64,000 nt of DNA from Mycolicibacterium neworleansense (GCF_001245615.1 NZ_CWKH01000001.1:620001-684000), one strand, 5' to 3'; shown: positions 1 to 9,734, counted from the stretch's first letter. Numbers and translations: made by a program. The notes: a model not told the origin generated them from the letters alone.

Positions 1-873
1 TATCTGGGCTTCTCCTACGGCACCGAGCTGGGCGGCGCGTACGCCGAACAGTTCGGCGACCGGGTGCGCACCATGGTGCTCGACGGGGCCATCGATCCGA
101 GCCAGGATCCGATCACCAAGAACATCCGCCAGCTCGCCGGCTTCCAGAGGGCTTTCGACACCTACGCCGCCGACTGCGCGAAATCGGCGGACTGCCCCCT
201 GGGCACCGATCCCGCCCAGTTCGTCGGCCGGTTCCAGGGCCTGGTGGACCCTTTGGTGACGACGCCGGGCGCGACCTCGGATCCGCGCGGGCTCGGCTAC
301 GCCGATGCCATCACCGGTACCGGCAACGCGTTGTACTCGGCGCGGTACTGGCCCTACCTGACCAGTGGGCTGCTCGGCCTGACGCGCGGTGGCGACGCCG
401 GTGACCTGTTGTTGCTCGCCGACGACTACTGGCACCGCGACGAGGCGGGGCACTACAAGAACCTGCAAGACGCGTTCACCGCGATCCGGTGCGTCGACTC
501 ACCGTTCCCGACCGATCCGGCGGTGTGGGCCGACGCCGATCAGCGGCTCCGCGCCGCGGCCCCGTTCATGGCCTACGGCGAGTTCACCGGGTATGCGCCC
601 CGTGACATCTGCGCGCTGTGGCCGGTGCCCGCGACGTCGGTGCCGCACCCCATCACCGGGCCTGGGCCGGGCAAGGTCGTGGTGGTGTCCACCACCGGCG
701 ACCCCGCCACGCCGTATCAGGCCGGGGTGGACCTGGCCCGGCAAATGGGCGCGGCGCTGATCTCCTTCACCGGCACCCAACACACCGTGGTGTTCAACGG
801 GGACGCCTGCGTGGACTCCGCGGTACTCAATTTCTTCGTCGACCAGACCTCGCCGGGCAACCTCTCCTGCTAA
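1..873 (+). CDS. Alpha/beta hydrolase, CaeA/Hip1-like serine peptidase family (5' truncated)
   Basis: The reading frame is open from base 1, so the N-terminus lies outside the window; 290 residues are visible. It begins with a nucleophile elbow G-F-S-Y-G (serine codon at 13-15). The charge-relay Asp is probably in the GDPATPY segment and the His in GTQHTVV near the C-terminus, the layout of the TAP/SCO family of exported alpha/beta hydrolases with a C-terminal TAP-like domain. Several cysteines (DCA, DCP, IRC, DIC, DAC, LSC) suggest disulfides in an exported enzyme. In M. tuberculosis the paralogous pair Rv2223c/Rv2224c (Hip1/CaeA) sits beside glnA2, matching this position. The substrate cannot be told from the sequence. 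Confidence 0.85.
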   Translation, partial: YLGFSYGTELGGAYAEQFGDRVRTMVLDGAIDPSQDPITKNIRQLAGFQRAFDTYAADCAKSADCPLGTDPAQFVGRFQGLVDPLVTTPGATSDPRGLGYADAITGTGNALYSARYWPYLTSGLLGLTRGGDAGDLLLLADDYWHRDEAGHYKNLQDAFTAIRCVDSPFPTDPAVWADADQRLRAAAPFMAYGEFTGYAPRDICALWPVPATSVPHPITGPGPGKVVVVSTTGDPATPYQAGVDLARQMGAALISFTGTQHTVVFNGDACVDSAVLNFFVDQTSPGNLSC

Positions 874-924
874 CTCTTCCAGGCTCGTAACACAGAATTA
901 ACAGCCGATGCCTACGCTGCGCTC

Positions 925-2265
925 ATGGACCGCCAGAAGGAATTCGTGCTGCGCACCCTGGAGGAACGCGATATCCGGTTCGTTCGGTTGTGGTTCACCG
1001 ACGTCCTCGGCTACCTCAAGTCGGTAGCGATCGCGCCCGCCGAACTCGAAGGCGCCTTCGAGGAGGGCATCGGTTTCGACGGATCGTCGATCGAAGGCTT
1101 CGCCCGCGTCTCGGAATCGGACACCGTGGCGCGGCCCGACCCGTCCACGTTCCAGGTGCTGCCCTGGACCACCAGCGCCGGCAAGCACTACTCGGCGCGC
1201 ATGTTCTGCGACATCACCATGCCCGACGGCTCACCGTCGTGGGCGGACTCCCGGCATGTGCTGCGACGGCAGTTGGCCAAGGCCAGCGACCTGGGCTTCA
1301 CCTGCTACGTGCACCCCGAAATCGAGTTCTTCCTGCTGCAGCCCGGCCCCGACGACGGCTCGGTGCCCGTGCCGGCCGACAACAGCGGCTATTTCGACCA
1401 GGCCGTGCATGATTCGGCCCCGAACTTCCGCAGGCACGCCATCGAAGCCCTGGAGCAGATGGGCATCTCGGTGGAGTTCAGCCACCACGAGGGCGCTCCC
1501 GGCCAGCAGGAGATCGACCTGCGCTACGCCGACGCCCTGTCGATGGCCGACAACGTGATGACCTTCCGCTATCTGGTCAAGGAAGTCGCCCTGGCCGACG
1601 GCGTCCGCGCCTCGTTCATGCCCAAGCCGTTCGCCGAGCACCCGGGCTCGGCCATGCACACCCATATGAGCCTGTTCGAGGGCGACACCAACGCCTTCCA
1701 CAGCCCCGACGACCCGCTGCAGCTGTCGGACGTGGCCAAGTCGTTCATCGCCGGCATCCTGGAGCACGCCAGCGAGATCAGTGCTGTCACGAACCAGTGG
1801 GTGAACTCCTACAAGCGCCTGGTGCACGGCGGCGAGGCACCCACTGCGGCCTCCTGGGGCGCGGCCAACCGCTCGGCGCTGGTGCGGGTTCCGATGTACA
1901 CCCCGCGCAAGGCATCGTCGCGGCGCGTCGAGGTCCGCAGCCCGGATTCGGCATGCAACCCGTACCTGACCTTCGCGGTGCTGCTGGCCGCCGGTCTGCG
2001 CGGCGTGGAGAAGGGTTACGTGCTGGGCCCGCAGGCCGAGGACAACGTCTGGAGCCTGACGCCCGAGGAGCGGCGTGCCATGGGTTACCGCGAGCTGCCG
2101 TCCAGCCTGGGCAACGCGCTGGAGGCGATGGAGAACTCCGAACTCGTCGCGGAAGCGTTGGGGGAGCACGTATTCGACTACTTCCTGCGCAACAAGCGCG
2201 CGGAGTGGGAGAACTACCGCAGCCACGTCACACCCTACGAGCTGAAGAACTACCTGTCGCTCTAG
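925..2265 (+). CDS. glnA2: Glutamine synthetase GlnA2 (type I-alpha-like)
   Basis: A 446-residue ATP-dependent glutamate-ammonia ligase with the beta-grasp GFDGSSIEGF segment, metal-ligand motifs around EIEFFL and HHEGAPGQQEID, and the MPKPF ATP-site segment. Length equals that of M. tuberculosis GlnA2. At the place where GlnA1 carries the adenylylation loop (LYELPP) this protein reads NVWSLTPEE, with no tyrosine, so it should not be a target of GlnE. This fits the GSI-alpha type. It starts at ATG 925 and is followed 37 bases later by glnE on the same strand, so the two are probably co-transcribed. Confidence 0.95.
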   Translation: MDRQKEFVLRTLEERDIRFVRLWFTDVLGYLKSVAIAPAELEGAFEEGIGFDGSSIEGFARVSESDTVARPDPSTFQVLPWTTSAGKHYSARMFCDITMPDGSPSWADSRHVLRRQLAKASDLGFTCYVHPEIEFFLLQPGPDDGSVPVPADNSGYFDQAVHDSAPNFRRHAIEALEQMGISVEFSHHEGAPGQQEIDLRYADALSMADNVMTFRYLVKEVALADGVRASFMPKPFAEHPGSAMHTHMSLFEGDTNAFHSPDDPLQLSDVAKSFIAGILEHASEISAVTNQWVNSYKRLVHGGEAPTAASWGAANRSALVRVPMYTPRKASSRRVEVRSPDSACNPYLTFAVLLAAGLRGVEKGYVLGPQAEDNVWSLTPEERRAMGYRELPSSLGNALEAMENSELVAEALGEHVFDYFLRNKRAEWENYRSHVTPYELKNYLSL

Positions 2266-2302
2266 AGTCGGCGGCGCTGCTTGAGGTTCGTGCGCTACCG
2301 TC

Positions 2303-5300
2303 GTGAACGTGCCCAAGCCTGCAACCGATCGCCCGAAACTGCCCAGCGTCGGTCGGCTCGGTCTGGTGCATCCGCAGGCGTCGGCCCACCTGGAGCAGCT
2401 CGGCTGGGGCACCGAGGCCCACGTCGAGCTGTTGTGGTCGTTGTCGCGCGCACCGGACCCCGACATCGCGCTGCTGACCATGGTGCGGCTGGCCGATGCG
2501 CTCGGCGCCGGCGCCGACGAACTCAACCGCCAACTGCTGACCGACCGCGCCCTGCGGGGCCGGCTGTTCGGCGTGCTGGGATCCTCCCTGGCCCTGGGCG
2601 ATCACCTGGTCGCCCATCCGGAGTCGTGGCGGTTGCTGTCCGGCAACGTCGGCCTCCCCGATGCCGACGAGCTCCGCGGTACCTTCACCGCCGCCGCCCG
2701 CGGCGCCGAGATCGACAGGGGCGCAAGCAGTGCCGTGCCCGGGCTGCGCGATCTCTACCGCGACCGGCTGCTGGTCCTGGGCGCCCTCGACGTTGCCTCC
2801 ACCGTCGAGAACGAGCCGGTGCTGCCCTTCGTCGAGGTGGCCGCCCACCTCTCCGACCTGGCCGACGCCGCGCTGGGCGCGGCACTGACCGTCGCCACGC
2901 GGGTGGTGTGCGAGGACGGGGTCGAGCCCCGGCTGGCCGTCATCGCCATGGGCAAATGCGGTGCGCGCGAACTGAATTACGTCAGCGACGTCGACGTCAT
3001 CTTCGTGGGGGAGCCCGTCGCGGACGGGGGCAGCGACGACAACCTGGCCACCGCAACCCGCATCGCCGGCGAGATGATGCAGTTCGCCGGTGATGCCTTC
3101 TTCGAGGTGGACGCCGCGCTGCGGCCGGAAGGCAAACGGGGCCAACTGGTCCGGACCCTGGAATCGCACATCGCCTACTACCAGCGCTGGGCGAAAACCT
3201 GGGAATTCCAGGCACTCCTGAAGGCGCGCCCGGCGGCGGGCGATGCCAAGCTCGGACAGGCTTATGTCGACGCCCTGATGCCCATGGTGTGGACCGCCTG
3301 TGAGCGTGAGGATTTCGTCCCCGAGGTCCAGGCCATGCGTCGCCGGGTCGAGGAACTCGTCCCGGCCGGGGTGCGGGCCCGCGAGCTCAAGCTGGGCACC
3401 GGCGGCCTGCGCGATGTCGAATTCGCCGTCCAGCTCCTGCAATTGGTGCACGGACGCAACGACGACTCGCTGCATGTGGCGTCCACGGTCGATGCGCTGG
3501 CGGCCCTGGGGGAGGGCGGCTACATCGGGCGCGACGACACCGCCAACATGACCGCCTCCTACGAGTTCCTGCGGCTGCTCGAACACCGGCTCCAGCTGCA
3601 GCGGCTCAAGCGCACCCACATGCTGCCCGACGACAGCGACGACGAGGCCTACCGTTGGCTGGCCCGGGCCGCGCACGTTCGGCCCGACGGCCGTCACGAC
3701 GCGGCGGGCGTGCTGCGCGAGGAACTCAAACGGCAGAGCATGCGGGTGTCGCGGCTGCACGCCAAGCTGTTCTATCAGCCGCTCCTGGAATCGGTGGGCC
3801 AGCCGGCGGTCGGTATCGGCGCCGGGATGAGCACCGAGGCGGCCGAACGTCAGCTCAAGGCGCTGGGTTACGAGGGGCCGCAGAGCGCCCTGACCCACCT
3901 CGCCGCGCTCACCGGGCACGGCGGACGCCGCGGCACCGTCCAGCAGGTGCTCCTGCCGACACTGCTGGACTGGTTGTCGGACACCCCCGATCCCGACGCA
4001 GGCCTGCTGGCCTACCGCCGGATCAGCGAGGAGCTCGCCGAGCAGCGCTGGTACCTGTCGACCCTGCGGGACGAGGGCGCGGTGGCCAAGCGGTTGATGC
4101 GCATCCTCGGTACCTCGGCCTACATCCCCGAACTGCTGATGCGGGCCCCCGAGGTGATCCAGCTGTACGCCGACGGCCCCAGCGGACCCAAACTGCTCGA
4201 CGGTGATCCCGACAGCGTGGCCCGTGCCCTGGTGGCCTCCGCCGGACGGCACCCGGACCCGGTGCGCGGCATCGCCGCCGCGCGCACGCTGCGCCGTCGG
4301 GAACTGGCCCGCATCGCCTCGGCCGACGTGCTGGGCCTGCTCGACGTCACCGACGTCTGCAAGGCGCTCACCTCGGTCTGGGTCGCGGTGCTGCAGGCCG
4401 CACTGGACGCGGTGATCCGGGCCAACACGCCCGAATCCGGTGTGCCCGCGCGCATCGCGGTCATCGGCATGGGCCGCCTCGGCGGTGGCGAACTGGGATA
4501 CGGCTCCGACGCCGACGTCATGTTCGTCTGTGAACCCGTCTCCGGCGTCGAGGATTCGGTGGCGGTGCGCTGGTCGGTGAGCGTCGCCGAACAGGTCAGG
4601 GCCCTGCTGGGGACACCGAGTGCGGACCCGCCCCTGGAGGTCGACACCGGGCTGCGCCCCGAGGGGCGCAACGGGCCGCTGGTGCGCACGCTGGCCTCCT
4701 ATGAGGCCTACTACGCACAGTGGGCCCAGCCGTGGGAGATCCAGGCCCTGTTGCGGGCCCACCGGGTGGCCGGCGATCTGGAGCTCGGCGAACGCTTCCT
4801 GCTCATGGCAGACCAGACCCGTTATCCGGCCGGCGGGGTGTCGGCCGAGGCCGTCCAGGAGATCCGCCGCATCAAGGCCCGTGTGGACGCCGAACGCCTA
4901 CCGCGCGGGGCAGATCCCAACACCCACACCAAGCTGGGCCGTGGCGGGCTGGCGGACATCGAGTGGACCGTGCAGCTGCTGCAACTGCGTTACGCGCACA
5001 ACGTGCCTGCGCTGCACAACACCTCGACCCTGCAGGCTCTCGACGCGATCGGCGCGGCCGAACTCGTGGCCGAGGCCGACGTCGAGTTGTTGCGCGACGC
5101 GTGGCTGACGGCCACCCGTGCCCGCAACGCCCTGGTGCTGGTGCGCGGCAAGCCCACCGATCAGCTGCCCGGACCCGGTCGCCAGCTCAATGCGGTCGCC
5201 CTGGCGGCCGGCTGGGGCAGCGACGACGGCGGGGAGTTCCTGGACAACTACCTGCGGGTGACGCGGCGGGCGAAGGGTGTGGTCCGCAAGATTTTCGGCG

Positions 5301-5305
5301 GCTGA
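2303..5305 (+). CDS. glnE: Bifunctional glutamine synthetase adenylyltransferase/adenylyl-removing enzyme GlnE
   Basis: A 1000-residue two-domain enzyme that adds and removes AMP on the conserved tyrosine of GlnA1 in response to nitrogen status. Both nucleotidyltransferase domains are intact. The N-terminal (deadenylylating) one has [10 protein letters not shown] followed by S228-D229-V-D231. The C-terminal (adenylylating) one has [10 protein letters not shown] followed by S735-D736-A-D738. The GTG at 2303 is used as start, with a second GTG two codons later. In M. tuberculosis glnE lies directly next to glnA1; here about 3 kb of other genes separate them. Confidence 0.95.
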   Translation: MNVPKPATDRPKLPSVGRLGLVHPQASAHLEQLGWGTEAHVELLWSLSRAPDPDIALLTMVRLADALGAGADELNRQLLTDRALRGRLFGVLGSSLALGDHLVAHPESWRLLSGNVGLPDADELRGTFTAAARGAEIDRGASSAVPGLRDLYRDRLLVLGALDVASTVENEPVLPFVEVAAHLSDLADAALGAALTVATRVVCEDGVEPRLAVIAMGKCGARELNYVSDVDVIFVGEPVADGGSDDNLATATRIAGEMMQFAGDAFFEVDAALRPEGKRGQLVRTLESHIAYYQRWAKTWEFQALLKARPAAGDAKLGQAYVDALMPMVWTACEREDFVPEVQAMRRRVEELVPAGVRARELKLGTGGLRDVEFAVQLLQLVHGRNDDSLHVASTVDALAALGEGGYIGRDDTANMTASYEFLRLLEHRLQLQRLKRTHMLPDDSDDEAYRWLARAAHVRPDGRHDAAGVLREELKRQSMRVSRLHAKLFYQPLLESVGQPAVGIGAGMSTEAAERQLKALGYEGPQSALTHLAALTGHGGRRGTVQQVLLPTLLDWLSDTPDPDAGLLAYRRISEELAEQRWYLSTLRDEGAVAKRLMRILGTSAYIPELLMRAPEVIQLYADGPSGPKLLDGDPDSVARALVASAGRHPDPVRGIAAARTLRRRELARIASADVLGLLDVTDVCKALTSVWVAVLQAALDAVIRANTPESGVPARIAVIGMGRLGGGELGYGSDADVMFVCEPVSGVEDSVAVRWSVSVAEQVRALLGTPSADPPLEVDTGLRPEGRNGPLVRTLASYEAYYAQWAQPWEIQALLRAHRVAGDLELGERFLLMADQTRYPAGGVSAEAVQEIRRIKARVDAERLPRGADPNTHTKLGRGGLADIEWTVQLLQLRYAHNVPALHNTSTLQALDAIGAAELVAEADVELLRDAWLTATRARNALVLVRGKPTDQLPGPGRQLNAVALAAGWGSDDGGEFLDNYLRVTRRAKGVVRKIFGG

Positions 5306-5377
5306 GCCGCCCCGCGTGCAGGACGTCGCAGTGGGTGATGTTAATAAGGGCGTATAACCAATTCACTGGGAGTCCGG

Positions 5378-6007
5378 ATGCAGCACACGTTCGACGTCAT
5401 CACCGCGGCCGAGCACGATCGGCTCGAAGCACTCTATGAGCCGTTCGCCCGGGCAATGCGCGAACTCGTGGACGCCGGCGTGCGTACTCAGGTGGACCCA
5501 CAGACCATCGCCGAGGCAACCTCGGCCGTCGAGGCCGTCACCGCCTCGCTGCGCCGCGAACAGCGCGACGGGCCGCACGCCATGCTGCACGCCGAGACGA
5601 ACCGGCCGGTGGTGTGGGCGAATCCGGTCGTCGGATTGCGCAACGCGCTGGCCCCGCCATTGGTGATCGAGCACTCCGAGGACGGCAGCTGCTGGAGTGA
5701 ATTCGTGCTGGGCGCCGCCTATGAGGGGCCGCTGGGCTGGGTGCACGGCGGCATCTGCGCGTTGGTGCTCGACCACATCCTGGGCGAGGTGGCCAGTGGG
5801 GGACTGAACGAGCCGCGCTACACCGGGACCATCACCTGCCGGTACCGCCGCGGCACGCCGCTGGGACCGTTGCGCGCCGAGGCCTACATCGACCGGACCG
5901 AAGGCGTCAAAACCTTTGCGCGGGGCCATATCAGCGACGCCGACGGGATCACCGTCGAAGCCGAGGGCGTCTTCATCACGCCGGCGTGGGCGCGGGACGC
6001 CGGATGA
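5378..6007 (+). CDS. PaaI/4HBT-type hotdog thioesterase
   Basis: A 209-residue protein with an N-terminal helical extension of about 75 residues and a C-terminal hotdog fold. The segment NPVVGLRNALAPPL followed by GPLGWVHGGICALVLDHILG is the typical substrate-entry strand and central helix of acyl-CoA thioesterases of the PaaI/THEM4 group. The expected reaction is hydrolysis of an acyl-CoA, substrate unknown. Its TGA overlaps the ATG of the next gene by four bases (ATGA), indicating translational coupling with the oxidoreductase. This is the first gene of an accessory stretch not present between glnE and glnA1 in M. tuberculosis. Confidence 0.8.
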   Translation: MQHTFDVITAAEHDRLEALYEPFARAMRELVDAGVRTQVDPQTIAEATSAVEAVTASLRREQRDGPHAMLHAETNRPVVWANPVVGLRNALAPPLVIEHSEDGSCWSEFVLGAAYEGPLGWVHGGICALVLDHILGEVASGGLNEPRYTGTITCRYRRGTPLGPLRAEAYIDRTEGVKTFARGHISDADGITVEAEGVFITPAWARDAG

Positions 6008-6861
6008 AGATCTACGTGAGCATGGCCTTCATGGACACCCGCGAGGCCGTCGAAGTAGCCAGGGCGGCAGACGATCTCGGCTACGACGGGATGGGAATCC
6101 CGGACCACGTGGTGAACCTGGAGACACTGCGGACGCCGTATCCCTACACCAAGGACGGCAAGCGACGCTGGGAGGCATTCACCGACTGGCCGGACCCGTG
6201 GGTGATGATCGGGGCGCTGGCGCTGGTCACCACCCGGCTGAAATTCGTCACCACGGTGTACCTGCCCGCAATGCGTGACCCGTACTCGGCTGCGAAAGCC
6301 ATTGGCACCGCTGCCTATCTGGCCGAAGGGCGGCTGGAACTCGGCATCGGCGTGGGCTGGTGCGAGGAGGAGTTCGACCTGCTGGGGCAGCAGTTCGCGC
6401 GACGCGGCAAGCGCACCGACGAGATGCTCGCCCTGATGAAGAAGCTGTGGGAGCCCGGCTGGACCGAGTTCTCCGGCGAGTTCTACACCGCGCCGCGCCT
6501 GGAGATGGAGCCCACGCCGCCGCCCATCCCGATCTACGTCGGCGGTCTGTCCGATATCGCGTTGCGCCGGGCGGCGCGGCACGACGGCTGGATCGGCGAC
6601 CTGATCTCCACCGAGGCCGCCCTGCAGCGCGTCGACCGGCTACGCGACCTGCGCGCCGAAAACGGTTTGACGATGGACGATTTCACGATCATCACGCCGC
6701 TGACCGATGCCTTCACCCCCGAGCACTACGCCCGCGCGGAGGCCGGAGGGATCCAGGGCATCATCACCATGCCCTGGATGTTCTACTCCGGCCCCGGCGC
6801 CACGCTGGCCGAGAAGATCGACGGACTCAAGCGGTTCCGCAAGGACCTCGCGCTGGACTAA
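6004..6861 (+). CDS. LLM-class (probable F420-dependent) oxidoreductase
   Basis: A 285-residue TIM-barrel protein of the luciferase-like monooxygenase superfamily. The N-terminal strand MKIYVSMAFMD, the GIPDHVV segment, the TTVYLP strand and the RLELGIGVGWCEEEF segment are typical of actinobacterial F420-dependent members (TIGR03619-like). The ATG at 6004 is preferred because it gives a 4-base overlap with the thioesterase stop; an upstream GTG at 5986 would add six residues. Cofactor choice (F420 rather than FMN) is inferred from the family and host. The stop overlaps that of the convergent DoxX gene. Confidence 0.82.
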   Translation: MKIYVSMAFMDTREAVEVARAADDLGYDGMGIPDHVVNLETLRTPYPYTKDGKRRWEAFTDWPDPWVMIGALALVTTRLKFVTTVYLPAMRDPYSAAKAIGTAAYLAEGRLELGIGVGWCEEEFDLLGQQFARRGKRTDEMLALMKKLWEPGWTEFSGEFYTAPRLEMEPTPPPIPIYVGGLSDIALRRAARHDGWIGDLISTEAALQRVDRLRDLRAENGLTMDDFTIITPLTDAFTPEHYARAEAGGIQGIITMPWMFYSGPGATLAEKIDGLKRFRKDLALD

Positions 6862-7274
6862 ACCTTGCCCCTGCTGCGCACCGCGTCCAACGCGTAAGCG
6901 CCACCGCCGATCGCGGCCAGCAGCAGGAAACCGAAGCAGAACAGCACCGCCGGCTCGCCACCGTTCTCGATGGGCAGCAACCCCTTGGGCTGATGCTGCG
7001 TGAAGTACGCGAACGCCATCTGACCCGAGGCGATGAACGCGGCGATGCGGGTGAACAGCCCCACCATGATGAGCAGGCCGAGCACCAGCTCCAGAACGCC
7101 GGCGTACCAGTACGGCCAGGTACCCACCGGCACTGCGCCGCTTCCCGAATCGACCGGCCAGGCGAAGAGTTTCGACGCTCCATGGATGGTGAACAGGAAG
7201 CCGAACACAACACGGAACAAACTGATGACGGCCGGCGACAGTGTGCCGAGCCGGGTGTCCAGATTGGTCGTCAT
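6858..7274 (-). CDS. DoxX family membrane protein
   Basis: A 138-residue integral membrane protein with four predicted hydrophobic segments: LFRVVFGFLFTIHG, YAGVLELVLGLLIMVG, IAAFIASGQMAFAYF and AVLFCFGFLLLAAIGG. The HGASKLFAWP motif after the first helix is characteristic of the DoxX family. DoxX proteins have been linked to thiosulfate or redox homeostasis at the membrane, but the function here is unknown. The ATG at 7274 is chosen over an upstream in-frame GTG at 7301 because MTTNLDTRL is the usual short N-terminus. It is convergent with the oxidoreductase (stops overlap) and 31 bases from dtd. Confidence 0.83.
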   Translation of the reverse strand: MTTNLDTRLGTLSPAVISLFRVVFGFLFTIHGASKLFAWPVDSGSGAVPVGTWPYWYAGVLELVLGLLIMVGLFTRIAAFIASGQMAFAYFTQHQPKGLLPIENGGEPAVLFCFGFLLLAAIGGGAYALDAVRSRGKV

Positions 7275-7305
7275 GGGCAGAGAATACGCCCAGACGACCA
7301 AGAAC

Positions 7306-7737
7306 TCACAGCTCGAGCAACACCGTTACCGGTCCGTCATTGACCAGTTCCACCTGCATATCCGCACCGAAAACCCCCGTTTGCACAACGGCGCCCAATT
7401 GTCTGAGCGCATCGGCAAACTCGGCCACCAGCGGCTCGGCGACCGGACCGGGCGCCGCCGCGTTCCACGACGGCCGCCTGCCCTTGTCGGTGTTGGCGTA
7501 CAACGTGAACTGACTGATCACCAGGATGGGCGCGGCGACGTCGGACGCGGATTTCTCGCCGTCGAGAATCCGCAACTGCCAGAGCTTCTCGGCCATCCGG
7601 CGGGCCTTGGCGGCGTCGTCGTCATGGGTTGCGCCGACCAGGGCGAGCAGCCCCTGCGGGTTCGGCTCGATGGCACCGACGATTTCGCCGTCGACCGCAA
7701 CGCTCGCCGATGTCACCCGCTGCACCAGAACACGCAT
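7306..7737 (-). CDS. dtd: D-aminoacyl-tRNA deacylase (DTD)
   Basis: A 143-residue cytoplasmic enzyme that hydrolyses D-aminoacyl-tRNA (and glycyl-tRNA-Ala) so that mischarged D-amino acids do not enter translation. It starts [13 protein letters not shown] and carries both signature motifs of the dimer interface active site: SQFTLYA, and the Gly-Pro motif NDGPVT near the C-terminus. Length is standard. In M. tuberculosis dtd lies elsewhere (Rv1897c), so its position here is part of the accessory arrangement between glnE and glnA1. Confidence 0.93.
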   Translation of the reverse strand: MRVLVQRVTSASVAVDGEIVGAIEPNPQGLLALVGATHDDDAAKARRMAEKLWQLRILDGEKSASDVAAPILVISQFTLYANTDKGRRPSWNAAAPGPVAEPLVAEFADALRQLGAVVQTGVFGADMQVELVNDGPVTVLLEL

Positions 7738-7782
7738 CGGTCCATTGTGCTTTCGGCGCCGAGCCGGCCGCCGGTCGGGTGC

Positions 7783-8109
7783 CTACCCGAGGGCGGATCT
7801 GCCGTAGTTGTCCGCGTAGGCGTTCGCCACCCCCGGGAGGATCTCGACGATGGTGAAATAGCGGTCCCACAGTGGTGTTTCACGGAGCTCCTCGATCGCG
7901 AGCTCATACTCGTGCGGATCGGCGGCCTCCCACAGCAAGACGTCGGTGACCCTGGCGGTGTAGAACTCCGTGTCGTACCAACGAAAACTCACGGCGGGGT
8001 GCCGATCGAGTATCGGTTGCAGGTGCCGCGCCAGCTCATCGAAGCGTTTGGCCACGGGGAAGCCGAGCCATTCCGGATTGGTCTTGACCAGCATGAAAAC
8101 CGTGAACAT
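7783..8109 (-). CDS. Darcynin-family protein of unknown function
   Basis: A 108-residue soluble protein recognised by its overall pattern: MFTVFMLVKTNPEWLGF at the N-terminus, a central RWYDTEFYTARVTDVLLWEA, and a C-terminal TIVEILPGVANAYADNYG. These match the small actinobacterial and proteobacterial Darcynin family, an alpha/beta ferredoxin-like fold with no known activity. The ATG at 8109 has an ACGAGG ribosome site six bases upstream; an open frame continues to 8199 without a better start. Upstream on the same strand lie an inverted repeat (8144-8175) and an iron-box-like sequence (8224-8242), suggesting its own regulated promoter. Confidence 0.7.
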   Translation of the reverse strand: MFTVFMLVKTNPEWLGFPVAKRFDELARHLQPILDRHPAVSFRWYDTEFYTARVTDVLLWEAADPHEYELAIEELRETPLWDRYFTIVEILPGVANAYADNYGRSALG

Positions 8110-8143
8110 GGTGAACCTCGTTCTCTCACTTGTGAATACGACT

Positions 8144-8175
8144 GGAGAGAAACGAAAAGGCCAACGAATCTCTCC
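8144..8175 (-). promoter_or_regulatory. Inverted repeat in the darcynin 5' region
   Basis: GGAGAGA at 8144-8150 and TCTCTCC at 8169-8175 are exact inverted copies with an 18-base spacer that itself adds CG/CG pairs. It lies between the iron-box-like site and the darcynin start on the minus strand, so it could form a 5' UTR hairpin or be a protein site. No function can be assigned. Confidence 0.35.
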
Positions 8176-8223
8176 GTTGACCTGTGAGGTTGTCAGCACC
8201 GCAAGCGGTTGAGCTCGCGTTAG

Positions 8224-8242
8224 TTAGGTTAGCCTAAGACTG
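8224..8242 (-). promoter_or_regulatory. IdeR iron-box-like operator upstream of the darcynin gene
   Basis: Read on the minus strand, TTAGGCTAACCTAA exactly matches the last 14 of the 19 positions of the mycobacterial IdeR consensus (TTAGGTTAGGCTAACCTAA); the other five positions do not match. The core contains the TTAGG...CCTAA inverted repeat. It is about 115 bases upstream of the darcynin start and just beyond the glnA1 terminator. IdeR binds such sites with Fe(II) and usually represses. Binding here is inferred from the motif only. Confidence 0.5.
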
Positions 8243-8269
8243 TGGCCCCCGGCAAGGCCGGGGGCCACA
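8241..8269 (-). terminator. Stem-loop terminator after glnA1
   Basis: TGTGGCCCCCGGC (8241-8253) pairs perfectly with GCCGGGGGCCACA (8257-8269) around a three-base loop, giving a 13-bp GC-rich stem 28 bases beyond the glnA1 stop. There is no U-tract, which is common for mycobacterial terminators. Confidence 0.75.
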
Positions 8270-8297
8270 ATCCGAGCCATACGTCGACTCAGACGAC

Positions 8298-9734
8298 TTA
8301 GACGTCGTAGTACAGGCTGAACTCGTACGGGTGAGGCCGGATCTGGATCGGCATGATCTCGTTCTCCCGCTTGTAGGAGATCCAGGTCTCGATCAGATCC
8401 TCGGTGAACACGCCACCCTCGGTGAGGTACTCGTGGTCCTCTTCGAGGCGGTCGATCACCGCGGCCAGCGAGGTCGGGGCCTGCGGGATGTTGGCGGCCT
8501 CGTCCGGCGGCAGCTCGTAGAGGTCCTTGTCGACCGGGGCCAGCGGCTCGATCTTCTTCTTGATGCCGTCGATACCGGCCATCAGCATTGCCGAGAAGGC
8601 CAGGTACGGGTTACCCGAGCTGTCCGGGCAGCGGAACTCGAGGCGCTTGGCCTTCGGGTTGTTGCCGGTGATCGGGATACGGACGCAAGCCGAACGGTTG
8701 CGCTGGCTGTACACCAGGTTGATCGGGGCCTCGTAGCCCGGCACCAGACGCTTGTAGGAGTTCACCGTCGGGTTGGTGAAGGCCAGCAGCGACGGGGCGT
8801 GGTGCAGGATGCCGCCGATGTAGTGGCGCGCCATGTCGGACAGGCCCGCGTAGCCGGACTCGTCGTGGAACAGCGGCTTGCCGTCCTTCCACAGCGACTG
8901 GTGGGCGTGCATGCCCGAGCCGTTGTCGCCGAACAGCGGCTTCGGCATGAACGTGACGGTCTTGCCGTTCGCCCATGCGGTGTTCTTGATGATGTATTTG
9001 AACAGCAGCACGTCATCGGCCGCGGCCAGCAGCGTGTTGAACTTGTAGTTGATCTCGGCCTGGCCGGCGGTGCCCACCTCGTGGTGGCCGCGCTCCAGGG
9101 TGAAGCCCGCGTTGATCAGGTTGGTCGACATCTCGTCGCGCAGGTCGACGTAGTGGTCGTACGGCGCCACCGGGAAGTAGCCACCCTTGGGGCGGACCTT
9201 GTAGCCACGGTTGGCCGAGCCGTCGGCCTCGAAGGGCTCGCCGGTGTTCCACCAGCCGGACTCGGAGTCGACCTCGTAGAAGGTGCCGTTGATCTTCGAG
9301 TCGAAGCTCACCGAGTCGAAGATGTAGAACTCGGCCTCGGCGCCGAAGTAACAGGTGTCGGCGATACCGGTGCTGGCAAGGTAGTTCTCCGCCTTGCGGG
9401 CCACGTTGCGCGGGTCGCGGGAGTACGCCTCACGGGTGAACGGGTCGTGCACGAAGAAGTTCAGGTTCAGCGTCTTGGCGGCGCGGAACGGGTCGATGCG
9501 CGCGGTGTCGGGGTCCGGCAGCAGCATCATGTCGGATTCGTGGATCGACTGGAAGCCGCGGACCGACGAGCCGTCGAACGCGAGGCCGTCCTCGAAGACG
9601 CTCTGGTCGAACGCCGACGCCGGGATCGAGAAGTGCTGGACGACGCCGGGCAGATCGCAGAAGCGAATGTCGACGTACTCGACGTTCTCGTCCTTGATCA
9701 GCTTGAAGATGTCGTCGGACGTCTTTTCTGCCAC
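8298..9734 (-). CDS. glnA: Glutamine synthetase GlnA1 (type I-beta, adenylylated)
   Basis: A 478-residue type I glutamine synthetase, the main ammonium-assimilating enzyme, dodecameric by family. It has the [12 protein letters not shown] beta-grasp segment, the [11 protein letters not shown] metal/substrate motif, [14 protein letters not shown], and the adenylylation loop LYELPPDEA with tyrosine at residue 406, the position modified by GlnE in M. tuberculosis. The GTG at 9734 is chosen because it has an AGGAG site eight bases upstream and gives the family N-terminus (MAEKTSDD). A GlnR-like four-half-site operator lies 51-88 bases upstream. Confidence 0.97.
   Translation of the reverse strand: MAEKTSDDIFKLIKDENVEYVDIRFCDLPGVVQHFSIPASAFDQSVFEDGLAFDGSSVRGFQSIHESDMMLLPDPDTARIDPFRAAKTLNLNFFVHDPFTREAYSRDPRNVARKAENYLASTGIADTCYFGAEAEFYIFDSVSFDSKINGTFYEVDSESGWWNTGEPFEADGSANRGYKVRPKGGYFPVAPYDHYVDLRDEMSTNLINAGFTLERGHHEVGTAGQAEINYKFNTLLAAADDVLLFKYIIKNTAWANGKTVTFMPKPLFGDNGSGMHAHQSLWKDGKPLFHDESGYAGLSDMARHYIGGILHHAPSLLAFTNPTVNSYKRLVPGYEAPINLVYSQRNRSACVRIPITGNNPKAKRLEFRCPDSSGNPYLAFSAMLMAGIDGIKKKIEPLAPVDKDLYELPPDEAANIPQAPTSLAAVIDRLEEDHEYLTEGGVFTEDLIETWISYKRENEIMPIQIRPHPYEFSLYYDV

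Noticed and set aside
2228..4762. An 844-residue open frame on the minus strand opposite glnE
   Set aside because: It is a GC-rich antisense shadow with no recognisable domain, biased composition, and a complete glnE on the other strand.
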